Assembly (NCBI GenBank): GCA_036924285.1
Contig: JAYKYS010000005.1
Span: forward strand, 8,556,001-8,620,000
DNA from: Asterella californica
Taxonomy: Eukaryota; Streptophyta; Marchantiopsida; Marchantiales; Aytoniaceae
Reading direction: 5' to 3'
DNA length: 64,000 bases
How positions within the stretch are numbered: the stretch's first letter is position 1; each line of letters opens with the position of its first letter. The position numbers and the translations under genes were made by a program. The notes under the pieces are model-generated. The model was given only the letters and a program-made list of their open reading frames with translations. It made no database searches and was not told the DNA's origin. Of this stretch, positions 13,664 to 23,949 are shown piece after piece.

Positions 13664-16600
13664 TTAGTTCCCACCCTGTTTCATGCGACTTGAAACAAAA
13701 ATAGATCCCTTGTCACCCCGCCCGATACGCAGATCGTTATCGAGAAATGTTGTATCAACCCACCTGCAGAGAATCAATCTTTTCTCTTACCCAAAAGTTT
13801 CTTCATCCAAGACCAACGCCAACAGTAGCCATCCTACTCGCTTTCCTTCGCAAATATTACCTTGTTATATGTACGTATCACCTGGTGGTGTGAAAACAAA
13901 TCGTATACGTATAATAATACGTATCTTGCTTTTGAGATCCACACAGCCATAAACGACGAGAAAATGTTCCTAAACGCAGAGAGAACTGCTGGATCTACAG
14001 AGAACCATAGACAAGGAGAAAATACTCCTTCAGCACAGAGACAATTGGTTAGACTCGAAATTCTTTTCGCTAGTAAATCTGCGTTGAACATACTCTGTTA
14101 AACCACGAGATAAAAGACTTGCACAGGTACGCGTTCCCAAGTCTTCCAGCAACTCCAAACAAAACGGGTCGTTGCAATCCTTGTCTTGACGAAGAGTGTA
14201 ACCGCGATAGGGAGCTATGCTTAACGGAGCAAAAGGATAAAAGCTGATGAATGTACACACCCTTGTGGCTTGATCCAGCTCAATGAAATAGTCGGGGATT
14301 TCCAGTCACCGATAGTAACAACGAAGCTCTCGAAGGTAACGTTCACCCTTACAGCCCCCTCTAGTGCTTTTGGAGGAGCTACCATAACAGACCCTCTGAT
14401 GTTCAAGTTGCCTGCATGTTAAGGAATCCAAGTATCACACTGTCTATTGAACTAGAAGACTTGGTACACGGGGTAGCTAGCATCTCAACTTGCTACGATT
14501 CCACGGTCAACTACTTCTTTAAATAGCAAGCATTCAGATACATGATCGACCTCATAATAAGATGCAGATTTATGCACCCGGGAATCCAAAGTCCATTATA
14601 CTGTATTCAGTACCAATCGAACGAAGAAAAACAAAAAACATCTAGAAAAGCAATTCCGTGCTCTTTAGAGAGACCCACCTGAAGTATGAACATTCAAGGC
14701 TCAAAAACAAATCCACACGAGTATCTACCTGAAGCAAAACGATCAATTATACTCACCTTCAGCTCCAAAAACGTCGAAGTAAGCTATGTTTTCCGCTACC
14801 CCTGCTGCAGAGTCAATGACCTGCACAAACCAGATCGGTGCAAGCCTCAGGGAGATGCTTCTATGCCTGCCCCGGCTGCTGAGAGGCTACCCAGATACAT
14901 TTTCGCCTCTCTACAGCTGATCAACCAGTTAACACACACTGCGTTTATCTTCAGCGTGGTGTAAGGGTGCCAGCTTTACAAGACAAAGTGAATGACGGAG
15001 CAGGGCACGGGAGGCTACGACAACTGCTGCTGTATCACCATCGGGCAACGATATACCCTTCACCTTCAAATCGACTGAGGACCGACAAGATTCAGAAACA
15101 TCGTCCAAGAGACTGCTACTTATCACCTGTACGCTCCTGGTTTGTTTCACACTTCCAAAAGCTGCAGGTTTGACCCTGGCCAGAAATGGGCCTTCTTCAG
15201 TTCCAGCATATTTATCTGCCGTTTCTTCTGTAGTTGAAACAGAGAAACAGTCACGATCATGACGTACTCCTTTGTATCCAGGTCTTTCTTCTTCTCTAAA
15301 CCTACACCGAAAAAAGTTGTGATAGCTGAATGAGACTTGATCATCGGCTTCTCTATATTCGTGAATGAACTACACAAAACTGAATGAGCGAGCGGAACTG
15401 AATGGTCGTAGTGGTTACATCAGTCAGAAGACTGTCTGCTACATAAAACATATAACTCCATACGCATCCTTCTCCCGTCCGACAGATGACTATTTATCCT
15501 CGCAGGCTATCCAACTACTTGACCGTTACGTCACCCCTTTTTGAACATTGTGAACGTGAGGCTGTATCTAGTTGAACAGAAATTTTCAACTTAAGCACCA
15601 GGTTCAATAACACGTTATTTCTGTCTGGTCACCTCCATCTGACCATAAGAGGGTCCCGAATGAATTAAGCCAGGTAGTTGAGAATCAAACAAAAACGTAC
15701 CATCTACAGGTGCGGTATAAAATAGAGCCCAGCGCCCTGAAAATAATGGAGAATTCACAGGATTGGCAGTGGGATTCAGAGCTTCGAGCTCCTGAATACA
15801 AGAACAGCGGCATGGGTCAGATGAGGCATGATAACCATAACAACCAATAAGTGCAGCATACGCGATTTAAACTGTTTTATCAATCATATCTTAGATTTAA
15901 CTGCGGATGTTTCAAGGTCCTAATCTTTTCGAATCAATGAGGATCTAGTTTCAGAAGAACAATTACTGAGATGCTCTGGGAAGTAGAAAATATAATGTAG
16001 AAAATAATCACCTTCAGCAGTTTAAGGATGCCCTGCCTCTGGACATTACTCGTGTTCTGGAGCAACGAATCAGAACGGAGCATATGAGTATGCTAATGTA
16101 CAAAGCATCCAACAATCTAAGAACAAGTGTGCCGTATATCTGCTGACGTATCCAGTGACGAACCAGATGCCCTGGCAACTCAGTCTCTCCCAACAAATGA
16201 GACGCTGATTCACGATTCAGCTCAACGAGATTGAGTCTTTTACGATGATGCAGGCCTACGTAACTGTAAGGTTCTGTTCCCAATAACTAGTTTTGCCTCC
16301 TAGTTTCTGGATAATACGAAGCGCTTTCTTACTATAACCTTCAGTTAATTTCGAAAAATTCGGAGTCAGTTGTGGGTTTAAAATAGCCGAAAAGCTAGAC
16401 GAAAAGAAAGTTTTGCCCCCTTCGACTTTTTCCGGCAGAATATTCGTAGCAACCATCCACGTGTCATATCCTCTACGCACAGGTGAGTTTGGAATGGTGA
16501 GACCTTTAGGTTCGACTGACAGGTTTTTTCTCGAAATCTCGCAAACTAGTTTGTGGGAATACCGCCTAACCTTGCCACGATTTGTATTCGAAACAGAGCG

Positions 16601-17569
16601 CATCACTGCTTTCTTCATATTCTCCACTGTCTTTCCACTTCCGTTTGTACTGGCTGCAACAGTTTCAGAGGCCGCCTCAGCTTCCCCACAGCTAGCCCAG
16701 GGAACTCCAAACACACGTCTTCCATGATCTGCACGGGTGGACTGCCCCTCGAATCAAGTACCTGTCAACTCAGTCGTCATCTGCAAGACTTCAGACCCGC
16801 CATTTTCTCATGCAAAATCTCCCAATTTCCCCCTGGGTATGAAGGCAGGACGCGGAATTTTGAAGGACGATAACGGAACTCTCAAACATGAGCTCTGCAG
16901 ATACATGAATGCCTCTGTACAGTATATTATAGTCCTCCGATACTTGCAACGTGAGAACATGACTCCGTATACTCCATGCACCTTGCTCACGTCGATCAGC
17001 TGGTATTACATCACAGCCAGTTAAGACCCTATATCACCGTTCACTTCTCTCGCTCTTATGGAATCTCCAATCAATCCAGCACTCACAGTGCTTCATTATT
17101 CTCTCTCGGTTTGAGGTTTCAACTCTCCTCCCCTCCTCATACGAGCTAAAAACCAAGAACGAGCATGGGGCCAGACGATGTGTTTGGCATAATTTATTAC
17201 CTGCTGCGACTGTGGCCGACGAAGGCTAGATGATTTATTAGGTGCTCTCAGAGAATTACAAAAGAAAAATGCCCGGCCCTGGAAACATCAAGCGGCAGAC
17301 CCACCAGTACGTACCACCACAAATAAACGAACGAGTGAGTGAGCACTTGTTCCCATGACAGCTACAGTAGCTAGTTAGAGTCCGAATGATGACCAAAGAA
17401 CAAATCAAGAAACTCAAGAAGCACACACCAACAATGACGGACGAACAGACGGATCGGACGAACTGACCGCCGAAACACGCGCGGGGTAGTGGTGGTGGTG
17501 GACAGAGCTTTTCCGTGTCACAGTAGCACTGACAGTTGGAGCAACAGAGCTCATGACTAAAGTCTTCAT
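13664..17569 (-). CDS. Plastid fibrillin / plastid-lipid-associated protein
   Basis: A PAP/fibrillin-family protein. The family coats plastoglobules and thylakoids and acts in plastid lipid and isoprenoid-quinone handling and in stress protection. Eight exons close in phase to 274 residues: 17569-17468, 16741-16571, 16056-16012, 15791-15701, 15227-15127, 14820-14757, 14411-14261 and 13763-13664 (stop TAA 13666-13664). The N-terminus is rich in Ser/Thr/Val and Arg/His, as in a chloroplast transit peptide. Family landmarks in order: VSNTNRGK (residues about 80-91), [23 protein letters not shown] (about 125-134), [35 protein letters not shown] and [16 protein letters not shown] near the C-terminus. 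All introns are GT-AG. The junction of exons 1 and 2 is the least certain; an alternative one-codon-fraction shift at 17464 also fits. The exact fibrillin subgroup is not assigned. Confidence 0.93.
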
Positions 17570-19139
17570 CTCTCTCTCTCTTTCCCTTTCCCTTTCTTGC
17601 TGGAAAAATGCAATTTCCACCTCAGAAAGTGTACTCCACCGAGTTCGATTCGACTCGACCTGATTCAAATATGATTGAAGTTGTCATACGCCTGCCATCC
17701 ATCCCACCCCATGCCCTGCACTCCCGAGAACATTCTAGCTACCTTTTCATTGAGAAGCTCTCCAGAGGACGGGGGCATTTTCAGGGCCCCCGACAGCCAC
17801 ATGTTCGTCCACTCTGCTTCTGACTGGACTGGACTCTGCGGCAGAGCCTTGTACTTCTTTTCTTTCCGTGAATGAATGAACGCATAGCACCATATTTTGA
17901 ACCTTGAAGCCAACTAAGCGAGACAAGTTTTTCGAGTAAGACTGTTTAGTAATAATATATGTAAATCAAAACTCCATGGCTATATTTGAAATCAATCAAT
18001 TAAAATACCTATCGTAACTTTGGTGGACTCTAATATTTCAAACAGATTACATAAATTAATAACTTATCTCCTTCCAGTGAATGATGATTCTATAAAGTTT
18101 GTACATCTATTTTGTAATTTTATTACCAAAACAAGATTTGACAGTACTTACAGCTAAGGAAGGGACCGGAGGAACGATTACCTACAAGACCTATGCGGAC
18201 ATCTCTCTGCGAATTATCTCTTTCCACAGCATTTCAAGTCGCTTACGAAAAACTTTTTTCTTTCGGGGTAACTAAATTAACTACAGCACTCTTCTTGAGA
18301 TCGTAGAAAAAACAGAAAAGAAGTTTTCCCCTTCGCAGTGTAATTTTTTCGTTCTTAATATTCATTATTTCTCATCGTTTACTTATGTTCCACAGGTGTC
18401 ATCTTACATCCCAAAGGTGTGCTTACGAGCATATAACGATCCCAGTCTTGATTTTTCCTAAAATTATTTCATATTGTAGAAACATCTGCAAAATTCATGG
18501 ATTATGGAGTCCTCGTTACTCCCTTCAAGAAGGCCCCATAAACCCACTCTTCGAAGGAGCTCTTGCTTTCCTAACTATCGAGTGTAATTGTTGCTATGTG
18601 TTAGTATATAGCTATAAGTTTATTGTGAAAAACATACATGATTTTTTTGTCATATAATGTAACTTTTGTATTAAGAGATGGTTAAGACTAGAGAAGAATG
18701 GAAAGAGTCGCTTTGAAACCTAAAAAGAAATAAAATGGAGTAGATTTGGCTCGAGTTTAGTGTTTATGTAGTGTCGGTTGGCATGGTGGAATGAGTATAG
18801 ATCGTTATTACTCAAAGAACTCAAGTCGCGAGATCTGATTGAGAGCTTTCAGATCATGAATTGTGCCGACAGTATCTCTGGAGTGTGCAGATCGTTGACA
18901 TCTTCTATTTGTGCATGCGTGTAATGATTTATTTTTGTCATGTGTTTGATTGTTGTGCAGATTAGTAGTGTGTGGACCTATTCTTGATCGAATTTGTGAT
19001 GAGATAGTGCAGAAGCACTGCTGAAATTTCTCGTGATAAGTTTTTGGAGTCAATTTGAGATCGACATATGTGCATCGGTAGATGTCAAATAGGCATTGAT
19101 CAGCAATTTCTAACGGTGATGAGTTCAACAGGTGCATGT
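17570..19139. other. Promoter side of the fibrillin gene, then the AT-rich edge of the transposon island
   Basis: Base composition drops to AT-rich at about 17.94 kb. A 90-codon plus-strand open frame (18385-18657) and a 109-codon minus-strand one (19137-18808) have no recognisable motif. The latter partly overlaps sequence that may belong to the gag side of the following retroelement. Confidence 0.4.
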
Positions 19140-19238
19140 TGAGAAGACGAATCTAACGCACCAAAAATCATCCAATTTGGTGAAGGATCAAAGGAGTTAC
19201 AAGAGGAAAAAAGAGTTGGACAACAGAAGTGGTATCTT

Positions 19239-19606
19239 TTGTTTGGTGGCACCTTCATAGAAGGTGTATTGTCCGTAGAAAGTCTTGTTAGACTCTGGGT
19301 CCAGCCGTTGATGTTGGAGAAGGCGGCATGCATTGATTTAGGTCTGAGGAAGTCCGAGCTTGAGAGATGTCCATTCCAGCTGCAGACATCTCTAAGGGAT
19401 CAAGGGATACAACTCTACACATGACACGCGAGATGTTGACAGTGAGAGTTCGATCATATCATCCCATCGATGGCTCTATGATGAAAGCCAAGATCATCGC
19501 TCAAGTCGTGAAGTTTTATGAAGTATTGATTGGAGGTGTTGTGTTATATCTTATGAGGTTCGCGATCAACTATTGGACGGAGACAACGTCTTATAGACCA
19601 AGTTGA
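19239..19606 (+). pseudogene. Retropepsin-like protease domain of the older retroelement
   Basis: Aspartic protease domain that in life would process the retroelement polyprotein. The active-site DSG is read in one frame (19291-19299) and VQPLMLEKAACIDLGL in the next, with a one-base shift between them. A further frame change lies near 19370-19390. Downstream, YEVLIGGVVLY matches the conserved ILIG-type end of retropepsins. It is followed in the same element by the methyltransferase domain. Confidence 0.65.
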
Positions 19607-19981
19607 CAATCCGGTGAGGGACGAGTGAGCTGCTTATCAATGCGATTCAATGCTGGAGTTGAGACAACGAAGCGTACACCAAGGACGATGGCATCCGTTG
19701 CATGGTTCAATTCAGTCATCACTTGACGAGTTGTTAGAATGCAATGTCCATGCGAATGATACTATGATCTTTGAGGAGGTGGGAGACATGCCTAGCATGA
19801 CTACGATAGTATCATCTACTTTGGATGTTCCACTATGGAGTTCGAGTAGATAGTTGCAATAATATGCTGATCAGTTGGTGCAGCAGGCTTGGAGTGAACC
19901 TTTATACCGCTAATAGAGGAACAAAGGATTGTTCCTGCTACTTGTCATATGATCTTATCACCATTGGATACAACTCTCATT

Positions 19982-20638
19982 GTATGGTAGTATCGAGAGG
20001 AGGGTGTGTGTGTGCTGGAGTTGTTTGGAGAGATCAGCACAGGTTTGACTGCGGTATTGCAAGCAGGCATACGAGTACAGCGATACTGGTATGTGGAGAG
20101 AGATGAGATTGCGAGACGCATCTCATTGTGTCATGTGGCACGCTTGGTGTAGAGATATCCTGAGTTGTTGTCCATATCAGCCGTCAGAGGATACCAGCAA
20201 GCATTATCATCGGATATTTCGCTGTTGAGGATACAATATCTCACGGTTGTTGACATCATTCACTTGATGATAGCCGGGTGGTCATGTCAGGATCACAAGT
20301 GTGCTGGAAGAGGTTAAGATTTACATGACCCGCGATCTAGTATGTTTTGGGAGATGTTACGGATCTTACAAAACTCTCCAGATGCATCAAGTGAATTCTC
20401 CAACATACATCTTGGAGAATGTTCCTTGTTGAGTGATGCTCGTACACAGATGATAACGAGTGTGCACCAAGTGCGGTCCTAGGTTGGACCGATATTGTTA
20501 TTGGATGCAGCGAGAGTGAGATCTCATGCACATAGTCCACGATTGTGGTGGACGAACTTGTTATCAAGTGAGGTGCCCAAGCGCTCACACGATATAGTGA
20601 GACAATTAACGCACATCACGGCTGATGGTATTGTTTGA
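19982..20638 (+). pseudogene. C5-cytosine DNA methyltransferase domain inside a retroelement polyprotein
   Basis: One frame runs from about 19991 to a TGA at 20636-20638 with no indel in the domain. It has three internal stops (TAG 20150-20152, TAA 20315-20317, TAG 20480-20482). Motifs follow the order of C5 methyltransferases: motif I (AdoMet binding) VLELFGEISTGL at 20012, with an intervening YWYVERDEIARR segment; motif IV region AGWSCQDH at 20273-20296, where the canonical catalytic Pro-Cys-Gln is Ser-Cys-Gln; DPRSSMFWEMLR; a weak ENV-like site; and motif VIII-like PRLWWTNL near 20537. It lacks the chromatin-targeting domains of MET1 or CMT. Its position between protease and reverse transcriptase says it is element-borne, not a host gene. 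It is inactive because of the stops and altered motif I glycines. Confidence 0.72.
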
Positions 20639-20737
20639 GTTAATTAAGTGTTAGAATTTTCTCGAACATGAAATTTTGAGTTAAACGGAACTCTAGAAGT
20701 TGCGAGAACTGCTATTTGCTACACTAGTATCGAAATT

Positions 20738-21424
20738 TACTCGGTAGGCAAAGAGCTCAAAAGTGTCTGAGTTGTAACACCCGTTGATCACATTCGATGC
20801 TGCTCAATCAATCCAAGGCTAACAATCCACGTCAAGCAATTCACGTCCATTGCTTAATCTAACACTTGATGAAGTGAAGCCTTTGACATCGAACCTACTG
20901 CATTCGTACTCATAGAGAAACTCATCGTTCGCTCTCTCTCATCGGCATTGGACTCCACCAACTACTATAACTAGCATCCCACACAAGCACAGGTCCTCCA
21001 TCTCTGTAAGCATGTGACGCTAAAAAATTCATCAACATGGACGACGATCTCAAGTAGTGAGAGTCATTGATAGATACCCATGGCAGTGGTGAACCTAGTG
21101 AGACGACGTATGGCAGCGTTTCCCGCGTTGGTGAACTTTTTAGCGTCACATGCTTACAGAGATGGAGGACCTGGGCTTGTGTGAGATGCTCAATTATAGC
21201 AATTGGTAGAGTCTAATGCGGAGGAGAGAGCGAACGATGGGTTTCTCTACGGATACGAATGCAGTAGGTTCGATGTCGGAGGCTTCATGTTGTCAAGTGT
21301 TGGGTTAAGCAATGGACTTGAACTACTTGACGTGGATCGTTAACCTTGGATTCACTGAGCAGCATCGAATGTGATCAACGGGTGTTATTGCTTAAACACT
21401 TATGAGCTCTTTGTCTACCGAGTA
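20738..21424. repeat. Long foldback (inverted repeat, arms about 300 bp)
   Basis: The left arm (20738-21036) and right arm (21127-21424) are reverse complements with scattered mismatches. They are separated by about 90 bp. The left arm starts ACTCGGTAG and ends in ATCAAC. The right arm starts GTTGGTGAAC and ends CTACCGAGTAG. It lies exactly between the methyltransferase frame (ends 20638) and the start of the reverse transcriptase coding (about 21478), so it is probably a foldback/MITE insertion or a rearranged inverted piece of the element. A transcript through it would form a hairpin of roughly 300 bp. Confidence 0.85.
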
Positions 21425-21477
21425 GATGGAGACAAAAACTAGAGGCGAGGCGTGTGAATTTCGTCATAATTGGACAT

Positions 21478-22205
21478 CATGAGATGAAGTAGGAGAGAAT
21501 GTGGAGCTTGCAGCTAGGAATGCAAGAGTTTTTCGCACATTGGAGGTGGAGGTTGTTGGTGGTGAGCAGAAGGAAACTACTCCAAAGGCTTGCAAGATTA
21601 CAGTGTTGTAAACGACTTTGTCTTCTATCTCTAGCGTGGTGACAGAGGATACTTGGGAGTTGGAGATTGGACTCAAGCTTATAAAAGAAGAGAGACGAAG
21701 AGTTCAGAGATTCTTGAAGAGCTACAAGAATTGTTTTACCTTCAGTATGAAGGATTTGGGTACCTTGAAGGGATCAGATATACAGATAGACTTGACTAGT
21801 GACACGTCAATCTTTCGACGTCTCTACAAATATAGTGACATGGAGAGAGTCTTGATCCAGAGTAAGACTCAAGACTTATTGGAGGTTGGGTTGGTAGAGA
21901 TGTCGCATGGAGAGTGTACATCTGCCACAGTTGTGGTAGCAAAGAAAGATATGTATGACAACTACACGAATAGACGGATGTGTGAAGACTACCGTCATAT
22001 TAATCGACAGATGAAGTCCGATAAGTATGCCATGTTGACGTTTGAGGAGATCTTTGATGCAGTGAGGCATGTGAAGATCTTCAGTACTTTGGACCTTCGA
22101 GCATGGTATCATCAGTTGCCGGTGAGAGAAGAAGATAAGTCCAAGACAACATTCTGGAGAACTTACTATAGTATCTCTCTCAAGTGTTGGAGTTATGACT
22201 TTTGA
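21478..22205 (+). pseudogene. Reverse transcriptase N-terminal part of the older retroelement
   Basis: From 21618 a 195-codon open frame covers the fingers and early palm of a Ty3/gypsy reverse transcriptase: ATVVVAKKD, RRMCEDYRHIN, KYAMLTFEEIFDA, STLDLRAWYHQLPV and KTTFW. One upstream stop (TAA just before 21618) separates it from about 45 more codons in the same frame. The domain ends soon after KTTFW, before the catalytic YxDD motif, where the sequence becomes unrelated and then meets the chromovirus LTR at about 22245. Confidence 0.85.
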
Positions 22206-22244
22206 CTCTAGTAGACCCACTAGTGACTACCGAGAATCTGATAC

Positions 22245-22657
22245 TATAATAAGTAGAGTTCTACTTATCGACTAGAGATGAAAATTGGTTTGGTAAAAGT
22301 CTTTGATATAGCAATCAGTTACAGCTAATTCGGCCTGAGAATACATGTAGCAAAAGAGTACTTCTACTAATAGACGGGAGCGTCAAAAGTCTGACGAAAA
22401 CTTCTAGAAGGAATTTGAGGATCCAAACGATGTTTTTTGGATCTGCTTATTTGTTTCATTCTGAGCCTTCTAGATGTTGTTTTGGAGTTTCAGATCTAAA
22501 GTTGCATGTAAACCACGTCAACGATCTGTGTGCTCACCTTGAGAGGTCAGCATTAGTTTGAATCTTATCATGTACTCCTCCTATCACTTTTATAAAGTAT
22601 GAGAATGCACTTCCAAGGGCATTCGAGTTTGAGTTCACTCTAGAGCTCCATCTTACA
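22245..22657 (+). repeat. Chromovirus LTR copy 1 (full length, 5')
   Basis: 413 bp, aligned end to end with the 3' LTR at 28459-28907. It starts TATAATAAG where the 3' copy has TGTAATAAG and ends CATCTTACA. It has a TATA-like box at 22591. The heat-shock-element block of the other copies is largely missing or diverged here. The primer binding site follows one base after the end. Confidence 0.85.
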
Positions 22658-22658
22658 A

Positions 22659-22670
22659 TGATATCAGAGC
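22659..22670 (+). promoter_or_regulatory. Primer binding site (initiator tRNA-Met type), copy 1
   Basis: TGATATCAGAGC, one base after the LTR end. It differs by a single G-to-A change from TGGTATCAGAGC, the complement of the initiator tRNA-Met 3' end used by most plant Ty3/gypsy elements. Confidence 0.8.
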
Positions 22671-22971
22671 ATGGAACTCTAAGAGAGCGTATTATCTCTC
22701 TTAAAATGACCTTTGATCGAGATACCTGGTAATTGGAACTCTGAGTGCGTCGGAAGTGTAGAAGAGAGCTATGTGATGGAAGGGGGTAGATTTCCAGCTC
22801 TGGAATTATCATTCTTGAATCTTTTTCACATCAAGTTGATGTATCTACGTCGTGAGCATTTTTTAGTATACCTTGTCTACCATTTCGGTGAAGACTTCAT
22901 GAGTCAAGTGATGAATTCATCAATCTCGGTGATTCTTCCAATAGTGACGTATGCAACCAATTGAGATTTGT
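22671..22971 (+). repeat. Untranslated leader, copy 1
   Basis: Aligns with the leader at 23374-23690 (shared blocks around GACCTTTGATCGAG, GAGCTATGTGATGGA and TTATCATTCTTGAATC). It is cut at about 22971, where integrase sequence begins. Confidence 0.75.
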
Positions 22972-23065
22972 ACTTCTTCAACCTCTTCCGATTCCTTCCA
23001 AACGTTGAGAACATGTTAGTATGGACTTAGTGCACGTGAACTACCCATGACCAGTTTTGGTTTTG
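22972..23065 (+). pseudogene. Displaced fragment of integrase coding sequence
   Basis: About 94 bp matching 27343-27436 inside the integrase region of the same element (shared CTTCTTCAACC, ACATGTTAATATGGACTTAG-like and GAACTACCCATGAC blocks). It sits between a leader and a truncated LTR. This shows that an upstream element copy lost almost its whole interior. Confidence 0.8.
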
Positions 23066-23360
23066 GGAAACTTCCAGAAGGAAGCTTCGAGAACTTTCCA
23101 GCCGGGAAACTTCCAGAAGGAAGTTTCTGGAAAGAAGCTTTGAGAACTTTCTAGCGAGCTCTTACGTGGCTCATTCTGAACCCTCTTGATGTTTCAGATC
23201 TAAGGCTGCATGTAAGTCACGTCAGCGATCCGTGTACTCACTTTGAGAGGTCAGCATTGACTGGGAGCCTATCATGTACTATTCCTTTCACTATATAAAG
23301 GATGCGAATGCACCTCCACGGGCATTCGGATTTTGAGTTCACTCTAGAGTCCATCTTACA
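23066..23360 (+). repeat. Chromovirus LTR copy 2 (5'-truncated)
   Basis: 295 bp matching the last two thirds of the 3' LTR and ending CATCTTACA. The first roughly 130 bp of the LTR is missing and the integrase fragment abuts it. It contains the densest heat shock element cluster (23067-23151) and a TATATAAAGG box at 23292. A primer binding site and leader follow, so this copy serves as the 5' LTR of the long downstream element. Confidence 0.85.
23067..23151 (+). promoter_or_regulatory. Heat shock element cluster in LTR copy 2
   Basis: Perfect alternating GAA/TTC units with 2-base spacing: GAAACTTCCAGAA (23067-23079), TTCGAGAACTTTC (23086-23098), GAAACTTCCAGAA (23106-23118), TTCTGGAA (23125-23132) and GAACTTTC (23144-23151). 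Three of these are full three-unit heat shock elements, the binding-site form for heat shock factor trimers. They lie about 140-225 bp upstream of the LTR TATA box, where a U3 enhancer would be expected. Confidence 0.72.
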
Positions 23361-23361
23361 A

Positions 23362-23373
23362 TGGTATAAGAGT
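23362..23373 (+). promoter_or_regulatory. Primer binding site, copy 2
   Basis: TGGTATAAGAGT, one base after the LTR end. It is a degraded initiator tRNA-Met site (expected TGGTATCAGAGC). Confidence 0.7.
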
Positions 23374-23949
23374 AGAGAACTCTAAGCGAGCGGATTACCC
23401 CTCTTAGAAGGACCTTTGATCGAGGTACCGGGCAATTGAAACTTTGAGCACGTCAAAAGAGTCAAGAGAGCTATGTGATGGATGGGGTAGATTTCTAGCT
23501 CCAGAATTATCATTCTTGAATCTTTTCCATATCAAGCTTATGTATCTACGTCGTGAGCATTTTCGAGTGTATTTTGTTTATCATTTCGATGAGGATTTCA
23601 TGAGTCAAGTGATGAATTTACCAGTCCCGGCGATTCTTCCAGTAGTGACATATGCAACCAGTTGGGATTTGACCGTCTACATCTTGATTTAGTGAGCATG
23701 GATCTAAACTTACCCGCTCTTGTTTCCTTCAACACGTGGGTGGAGATCCGCTATGTCTGTAGACCAAAATCGTGAAATAGAGAGTTTGTGATTAGAAATT
23801 TTGGTGAGGATTTCTACCGCGAGATAATCGATTCTCCTGTATCTTTTGTAGTACCTGTAGTGTACGAATGCTTCCGAGTGGTCGTCATAACTCTATACTA
23901 AGAAAGCTTGAAACTTTCGTGTTGTTGGAGAGAAAGAGAGAGAGCGATC
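23374..23949 (+). repeat. Untranslated leader of the long chromovirus copy
   Basis: The first 320 bp is repeated at 22671-22971. It contains short broken open frames and no recognised domain. It leads into gag at about 23950. Confidence 0.6.

Larger units (their letters stand above)
19140..22244 (+). mobile_element. Decayed Ty3/gypsy-type retroelement carrying a DNA methyltransferase domain (5' part)
   Basis: A broken polyprotein reads left to right: a gag/protease border, a retropepsin-like domain with a DSG active site (19291-19299) shifted one base from its downstream frame, then LIGGVVLY and YWTETTSYRPS (the end of the protease region), a C5 DNA methyltransferase domain (20012-20638), a foldback insertion (20738-21424) and the N-terminal part of a reverse transcriptase (21478-22180). 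There are several stops and frameshifts, so it is dead. It is cut off at about 22244, where the LTR of a younger element begins, and I do not find the rest of its reverse transcriptase, RNase H or integrase beyond that element. Its own LTRs are not identified. Confidence 0.8.

Noticed and set aside
13233..13667. 144-codon plus-strand open frame
   Set aside because: It is antisense and downstream of the fibrillin stop, has no motif, and has Ser/Thr-rich random composition.
13834..14260. Overlapping minus-strand open frames of 85 and 76 codons
   Set aside because: They lie in the last intron of the fibrillin gene (14260-13764). The true next exon ([20 protein letters not shown]) is at 13763.
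15147..15377. 76-codon minus-strand open frame
   Set aside because: It is a wrong-frame shadow of fibrillin exon 5 (15227-15127).
16256..16714. 152-codon minus-strand open frame
   Set aside because: It is exon 2 of the fibrillin gene read through into the following intron. Splicing at 16571 gives the family-consistent protein.
20738..21424. Foldback arms as the inverted LTRs of an element
   Set aside because: The arms lack TG..CA ends, primer site or polypurine tract, and do not match the chromovirus LTRs.
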